NCBI RefSeq assembly: GCF_011045035.1
Contig: NZ_JAALAA010000007.1
Span: forward strand, 124,001-188,000
DNA length: 64,000 bases
Direction: 5' to 3'
Source of the DNA: Nocardioides turkmenicus
Lineage (GTDB): Bacteria; Actinomycetota; Actinomycetes; Propionibacteriales; Nocardioidaceae
In this document: in pieces, positions 60,033 through 64,000 of the stretch
Position numbering within the stretch: the first letter of the stretch is position 1
Layout: every line of letters begins with the position of its first letter
Made by a program: the position numbers and the translations under genes
The notes under the pieces: generated by a model
Database searches by the model: none
Seen by the model: only the letters and a program-made list of their open reading frames with translations
What the model was told of the DNA's origin: nothing

Positions 60033-61214
60033 ATGCCCGTCGCACTGCTAGCCCTCGCGATCGGAGGGTTCGGCATCGGCCTCACCGAGTTCGTCATCAT
60101 GGGCCTGCTGCCCGAGGTCTCCACCGACTTCGCGGTCAGCGAGACCACCGCCGGCTACCTCATCTCCGGCTATGCCCTCAGCGTCGCGATCGGCGCGATC
60201 GCCCTGACCCTCGCGCTCACCCGCGTGCCCCGGAAGTTCGCCCTGCTGGGCCTGATGGTGCTGTTCATCATCGGCAACCTGATCTCGGCGATCTCACCCG
60301 ACTACGCCACGATGATGGCCGGTCGGATCATCGCCGCCCTGTGCCACGGCGCCTTCTTCGGCATCGGGTCCGTCGTCGCCGCGCAGCTGGTCGCCCCGGA
60401 CCGCAAGGCCAGCGCGATCGCGTTCATGTTCGGCGGCCTCACCCTGGCCAACGTCCTCGGCGTGCCGCTCGGCACGATGCTCGGCCAGGCCGCCGGCTGG
60501 CGTTCGACCTTCTGGGCCATCACCGCCATCGGCATCATCGCCTTCATCGGCATCGCCCTCCTGGTCCCGGCCCACACCGGCCGCAACGAGGAGGCCACCC
60601 CGGCCGTACGCACCGAGCTGGCCGCCTTCGCCAGCCCCCAGGTCTGGCTCTCGATCGCCCTGACCGTGCTCGGCTACGGCGGCATGTTCGGCGGGTTCAC
60701 CTACATCGCCTTCACCCTGACCGAGGTCAGCGGCTTCTCCGCCGGCGCGGTGCCGTGGCTGCTGGTCCTCTTCGGCGTCGGCCTCTTCTTCGGCAACATC
60801 GTCGGCGGCCGGGCCGCTGACCGCGACCTGGTCCGCACCCTCGGCGTGCTCCTGGCGGCGCTGACCATCGTGCTCGCCGTCTTCGCCCTCGTCGCCACCA
60901 GCCAGATCCTGACCGTCGTGGCCCTGGTTCTGATGGGCGCCGTCGGCTTCGGGACGGTGCCGGCGCTGCAGATGCGGGTGATGGGCTACGCCGACCAGGC
61001 ACCCACCCTCGCCTCCGGAGCCAACATCGCCGCCTTCAACGTCGGCAACGCGCTCGGCGCCTGGATCGGTGGCGTCACCCTCGCCGCCGGGCTGGGTTAC
61101 ACCTCACCGCTGTGGGCAGGCGCCGGGGTCACCGCGCTCGGCCTCCTCGTGCTGCTGGTCGCCGTCCGTGCGCCCGGAGGCGAGCGGCGTACGTCCGTTC
61201 CTGTTCCTGCCTGA
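60033..61214 (+). CDS. MFS drug-efflux transporter (DHA1, AraJ/Cmx-like)
   Basis: 393 residues and 12 membrane segments. The first helix GIGLTEFVIMGLLPEVSTDFAVSETTAGYLISGYALSVAIGA is the signature of the AraJ/YdhP/Cmx (chloramphenicol export) branch of DHA1; motif C is FGGLTLANVLGVPLGTMLG. ATG 60033 follows AGGAG. It is controlled by the divergent MarR protein by arrangement. The aldo/keto reductase 29 bp downstream is probably in the same operon. Confidence 0.92.
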   Translation: MPVALLALAIGGFGIGLTEFVIMGLLPEVSTDFAVSETTAGYLISGYALSVAIGAIALTLALTRVPRKFALLGLMVLFIIGNLISAISPDYATMMAGRIIAALCHGAFFGIGSVVAAQLVAPDRKASAIAFMFGGLTLANVLGVPLGTMLGQAAGWRSTFWAITAIGIIAFIGIALLVPAHTGRNEEATPAVRTELAAFASPQVWLSIALTVLGYGGMFGGFTYIAFTLTEVSGFSAGAVPWLLVLFGVGLFFGNIVGGRAADRDLVRTLGVLLAALTIVLAVFALVATSQILTVVALVLMGAVGFGTVPALQMRVMGYADQAPTLASGANIAAFNVGNALGAWIGGVTLAAGLGYTSPLWAGAGVTALGLLVLLVAVRAPGGERRTSVPVPA

Positions 61215-61243
61215 ACCCCGACTCCCTAGAGAAGAGAATTCAC

Positions 61244-62065
61244 ATGACCATCCCGACCATCACCCTCAACAACGGCGTCGAGATGCCGCAGCTCGGCTTC
61301 GGCGTCTTCCAGGTGCCGAACGACGAGACCGAAGCGGCCGTGACCGCGGCGCTCGAAGCCGGCTACCGCAGCATCGACACCGCAGCGGTCTACGGCAACG
61401 AGGCAGGCGTCGGCCGTGCGCTCGCGAAGTCCGGGATCGCCCGCGAGGAGCTCTTCATCACCACGAAGCTCTGGAACGCCGACCACGAGCAGCCGGTCGC
61501 GGCGTACGAGAAGAGCCTCGACCTCCTCGGCCTCGACCACGTCGACCTCTACCTGATCCACTGGCCCACGCCGGCCCGCGACCTGTACGTCGGCGCCTGG
61601 CAAGGCCTCGAGGAGCTGTACGCCGCGGGCCGGACCCGCGCGATCGGCGTCTCGAACTTCCTGCCCGAGCACCTCGACCGGATCGTGGCGCTCGGCGGCA
61701 CGGTGCCGGCCGTCAACCAGATCGAGCTGCACCCGGCGCTGCAGCAGCGCGCGACGGCCGCCGCCGACGAGCGGCTCGGGGTCGCGACCGAGGCGTGGAG
61801 CCCGCTCGCCCAGGGCGCCATGCTCGAGAACCCGGCGATCACCGCGATCGCCGACCGGCTCGGACGTACCGCCGCCCAGGTGATCCTGCGCTGGCACCTC
61901 CAGCAGGGCCGGATCGTGATCCCCAAGTCGGTGACCCCGTCGCGGATCGCGCAGAACATCGACGTGTTCGGCTTCGAGCTCACCGACGCCGACCTCGCCG
62001 CGATCGACGCCCTGGAGAGCGACGGCCGCACCGGCCCGGACCCGGCGGAGTTCAACGCCGCCTGA
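61244..62065 (+). CDS. Aldo/keto reductase (2,5-diketo-gluconate reductase type)
   Basis: 273 residues with the full catalytic tetrad: Asp45 and Tyr50 (YRSIDTAAVYGNE), Lys75 (FITTKLW) and His106 (YLIHWPTP). The NADPH loop is IPKSVTPSRIAQN. It is AKR5-like (DkgA/YvgN), with broad carbonyl and methylglyoxal substrates. ATG 61244 follows GAAGAGA. It is co-oriented with the MFS exporter 29 bp upstream. Confidence 0.94.
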   Translation: MTIPTITLNNGVEMPQLGFGVFQVPNDETEAAVTAALEAGYRSIDTAAVYGNEAGVGRALAKSGIAREELFITTKLWNADHEQPVAAYEKSLDLLGLDHVDLYLIHWPTPARDLYVGAWQGLEELYAAGRTRAIGVSNFLPEHLDRIVALGGTVPAVNQIELHPALQQRATAAADERLGVATEAWSPLAQGAMLENPAITAIADRLGRTAAQVILRWHLQQGRIVIPKSVTPSRIAQNIDVFGFELTDADLAAIDALESDGRTGPDPAEFNAA

Positions 62066-62161
62066 CGTCCGCGGCGTCCGGAGCCGTCCGGGTGCAGGTG
62101 TTATCGATCGGTGATCGGCCCAGGGGGTGGTGTCCGTCCTGGTTGGGGGCATGCTTGGCTC

Positions 62162-62548
62162 ATGCGATTGACCGAGCACGAGCTCACCGTGGCCCTGACC
62201 GGGACGGCGAAGACCGTCCTGGGCTCCGGGCGGAAGTTCCGCAAGGGCGGTGCCGACATCGACAAGGTCTGGGACGAGACCGACCGGTTCCAGCGGTTCA
62301 AGCTCCTGGACAGCATCGGCACCCAGATCTTCCCGGTGCTCACCGACCTCCCGGACGTCGACGTCCCGGTCGGTGGGCGCCCGTCGTTCCCGGAGGAGCA
62401 GATCCGTGAGTCCGTCGAGCGTCACATCGGTGACGACGTCGGTCGGCTCCGTCGGGCGGTCACGGTCAAGGCGCGCGTCGCGCTCGTCCAGGCCGCCCTC
62501 GCCCACCTGCCGCCCCGGGCGGAGGACGACCTGCGTCTGGACGGGTGA
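62162..62548 (+). CDS. Hypothetical protein, unknown family
   Basis: 128 residues, soluble, charged: LTEHELTVALTGTAKTVLGSGRKFRKGGADIDKVWDETDRFQRFKLLDSIGTQIFPVLTDLPD. No signal or membrane segment and no motif that I recognise. Codon use is like its neighbours, and a strong terminator follows. The open frame starts at 62111, but ATG 62162 is the natural start. Its coding nature rests on length, third-position GC and position. Confidence 0.65.
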   Translation: MRLTEHELTVALTGTAKTVLGSGRKFRKGGADIDKVWDETDRFQRFKLLDSIGTQIFPVLTDLPDVDVPVGGRPSFPEEQIRESVERHIGDDVGRLRRAVTVKARVALVQAALAHLPPRAEDDLRLDG

Positions 62549-62553
62549 CGGCG

Positions 62554-62591
62554 GCAGCGCTCCGCAGGGCGTGAGCCCCGCGGAGCGCTGC
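62554..62591. terminator. Bidirectional terminator hairpin
   Basis: Perfect 12-bp arms GCAGCGCTCCGC (62554-62565) and GCGGAGCGCTGC (62580-62591) close a 14-nt loop. It lies between the convergent stops at 62548 and 62615, so it may serve both genes. Confidence 0.75.
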
Positions 62592-62614
62592 GGCTCACTG
62601 CGCGTACTGTCGGC

Positions 62615-64000
62615 TCATTTCACCGTGAAGCGCAGCTCCTCGGTGTGACGACGGCCGTGCACGTCGGTGGCGGTGACGGTGGCGACATGCTCCCCGGTTG
62701 CGAGGTCGGCGGGCAGCGGGAAGCGCCACAGGTGCATCAGGTGGTCCACCAGACCCCCTCCGTGGGGCAGCGTCTCCAGATTGGCGGCCGGGTCCGACCA
62801 CTCGGCGCCGCTACGGATCGCCTCGCCCTTCATCGGCTGGGTGCGCTCGGCCTCGACAGGTGCGCGGCCGTCGAGGGAGACCTTGACGCTGGAGCCGGTC
62901 GAGCCCATCCAGAAGTTGGTGGTCAGCCAGGTGGAGCCGAGCTCGTCACGGGCGGCGACCGTCGGGTCGCTGAGGACCGGCGCCTTTCCGACGTTGCGCC
63001 TGTTGGCCTCGAACCAGGCGCGGTAGCGCGGAGTGTTGAGGCCGAGACTCATCTGGTCGCTGCCGTCGGTGCCGCGGACGGCGTACCGCTCGGTCACGCG
63101 GCGGCCGCGGATGTCGAGCGTGAGGACGCCCGGCGGGGTGCCGTCGCGCATGATGGCGGTCGGGTAGCCGTCCTCGAGCACGCGACCGGCGTACCAATGG
63201 CCCGACATCGCACCGACGGTGAGATGGGTGAAGGGCAGGCCCTCGGCGGGATCGAGCACATCGGCCCAGCCTGCGACGAAGTCGCCCTTGCGGAGGTTCT
63301 CCGACATGTGGGTGTGGCCGGAAACGGCGACGACCTCGCGGTCCTCGAGGATCTCGTAGATCTCGGCGAGTCGCTTGGTGCGGTGCGAGGGGCTGTACCA
63401 ATACTCCAGCAGCGGGCTGTGCGACCCGACGACGATCACCTTGTGCTTCGGCACGGCGGCGATGTCGCGACGGAGCCACTCGAGCTGGGTGGCGTCCAGG
63501 CTGTAGCCGTAGGAACGGGACGGCGGCGGGTTGATCGGGTAGTCGATCGAGTTGAGTGCGACGACGTGGGCGTTGCCGACGTCGTAGGAGTAGTAGGCAG
63601 GGCCGAGCTTCGCGCGGAAGGTGTCGAAGCTGTGCGCGCGGTTCGGGGTGTCGAAGTCGAGGTCGTGGTTGCCGGGCAGGAAGCGAGCCGGGCCGTTGAG
63701 CAACGACGTCAGCTCGCGCGTCTGAGGGAACAGGGAGAGGTCGTCGCCCACGATGTCCCCGACGAAGAGGGCTCCGCAGCCGGTGTAGTCGTCGCGCTCG
63801 GCGAGGTCGTCGAAGGTGCCATTGCGGGCGTACCCCACCTCTTTGGCGTTGTACGTCTGCGGGTCGGCGCCGATGACACAGCCCTGCGCGGCAGACTCGG
63901 TCAGCGCGCTCCTCACGACCGGGAAGTTGACCTGGTCGGGCAGGTCGCCGGTGGGCGCGATGCCGCCGTACTTGAGCGGGGGAGAGCCTGCGGGCAGGTG
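62615..64000 (-). CDS. Calcineurin-like metallophosphoesterase (N-terminus outside window)
   Basis: At least 461 residues, open to the right edge. Metal motifs in order: LFVGDIVGDD, LPGNHDLDFD, VGSHSPL and SGHTHMSEN. The C-terminal third (about the last 150 residues) is a beta-sandwich with WLTTNFWMGSTGSSVKVSLDGR, the MetallophosC-type domain. Proteins of this class are usually exported, but the first Asp-x-His motif and any signal peptide are beyond 64000. It is unlike the LamG phosphoesterase at 37972, so this is a second, independent enzyme. Confidence 0.9.
   Translation of the reverse strand, partial: HLPAGSPPLKYGGIAPTGDLPDQVNFPVVRSALTESAAQGCVIGADPQTYNAKEVGYARNGTFDDLAERDDYTGCGALFVGDIVGDDLSLFPQTRELTSLLNGPARFLPGNHDLDFDTPNRAHSFDTFRAKLGPAYYSYDVGNAHVVALNSIDYPINPPPSRSYGYSLDATQLEWLRRDIAAVPKHKVIVVGSHSPLLEYWYSPSHRTKRLAEIYEILEDREVVAVSGHTHMSENLRKGDFVAGWADVLDPAEGLPFTHLTVGAMSGHWYAGRVLEDGYPTAIMRDGTPPGVLTLDIRGRRVTERYAVRGTDGSDQMSLGLNTPRYRAWFEANRRNVGKAPVLSDPTVAARDELGSTWLTTNFWMGSTGSSVKVSLDGRAPVEAERTQPMKGEAIRSGAEWSDPAANLETLPHGGGLVDHLMHLWRFPLPADLATGEHVATVTATDVHGRRHTEELRFTVK

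Overview
The window is from a high-GC actinobacterium, most likely Nocardioides or another member of the Nocardioidaceae/Propionibacteriales. The basis is the very high GC, frequent GTG/TTG starts, abundance of the CGTACG hexamer, a mycothiol S-conjugate amidase (mca), an AfsR/SARP-type regulator, a DosRS-like two-component pair, and GGTCTCGACA-type palindromic repeats. This is chromosomal DNA. I see no rRNA, prophage, insertion sequence, origin or CRISPR. There is one tRNA (His).

Layout. 1-4.9 kb: an aldo/keto reductase (cut by the left edge) divergent from a TetR regulator over twin operators, a Bax1-I membrane protein, an SGNH hydrolase, cystathionine beta-synthase and a lipoprotein. 4.9-16.1 kb: a large LuxR/ATPase regulator, then cydA-cydB-fused cydDC (cytochrome bd oxidase and its assembly exporter), overlapping a NarL/DosR-type response regulator whose DosS-like kinase is convergent. 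16.2-23.2 kb: an SEC-C protein, an AfsR-like regulator, and a MoxR/ChlI ATPase plus VWA pair. 23.2-29.5 kb: TauE, YigZ, GNATs, SDR, a DapB-fold oxidoreductase, DinB, MsrA. 29.5-37.3 kb: metB, a MutL-like ATPase, AI-2E permease, ilvA, greA, DUF4307, mca and a small membrane protein. As I recall, cbs, metB, greA, the DUF4307 gene and mca lie close together in mycobacteria, and an SGNH gene lies near cbs. Here the block is interrupted by about 25 kb. 37.3-43.2 kb: a nickel/cobalt efflux gene (NicO) divergent from a giant secreted LamG/metallophosphoesterase that is coupled to a small secreted membrane protein. 43.2-48.7 kb: TerD, a secreted GH5 glycosidase, and a Ter-type PRTase-TRSP-PRTase-PELOTA fusion coupled to a PfkB kinase. 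48.7-64 kb: a MarR-GNAT fusion, tRNA-His, orn, a DsbA-like protein, FkbM methyltransferase, several small enzymes, a DesKR-like pair, a MarR/MFS efflux pair, an aldo/keto reductase and a second metallophosphoesterase cut by the right edge.

Functional themes. Sulfur metabolism and thiol redox recur (cbs, metB, msrA, mca, TauE, DsbA-like). A low-oxygen respiration unit is formed by cydABDC with the DosRS-like pair. The TerD/PRTase/PELOTA genes look like part of a stress module.

The most unusual features are non-coding. Two arrays of 21-bp units run head-to-head, one translated in frame as the linker of CydDC and the other intergenic. A long palindromic repeat is also translated inside CydDC and shares 47 identical bases with a copy near position 1.9 kb. 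Four palindromes are regularly spaced between two convergent genes at 59.3 kb. A 28-bp-armed hairpin lies upstream of cydA.
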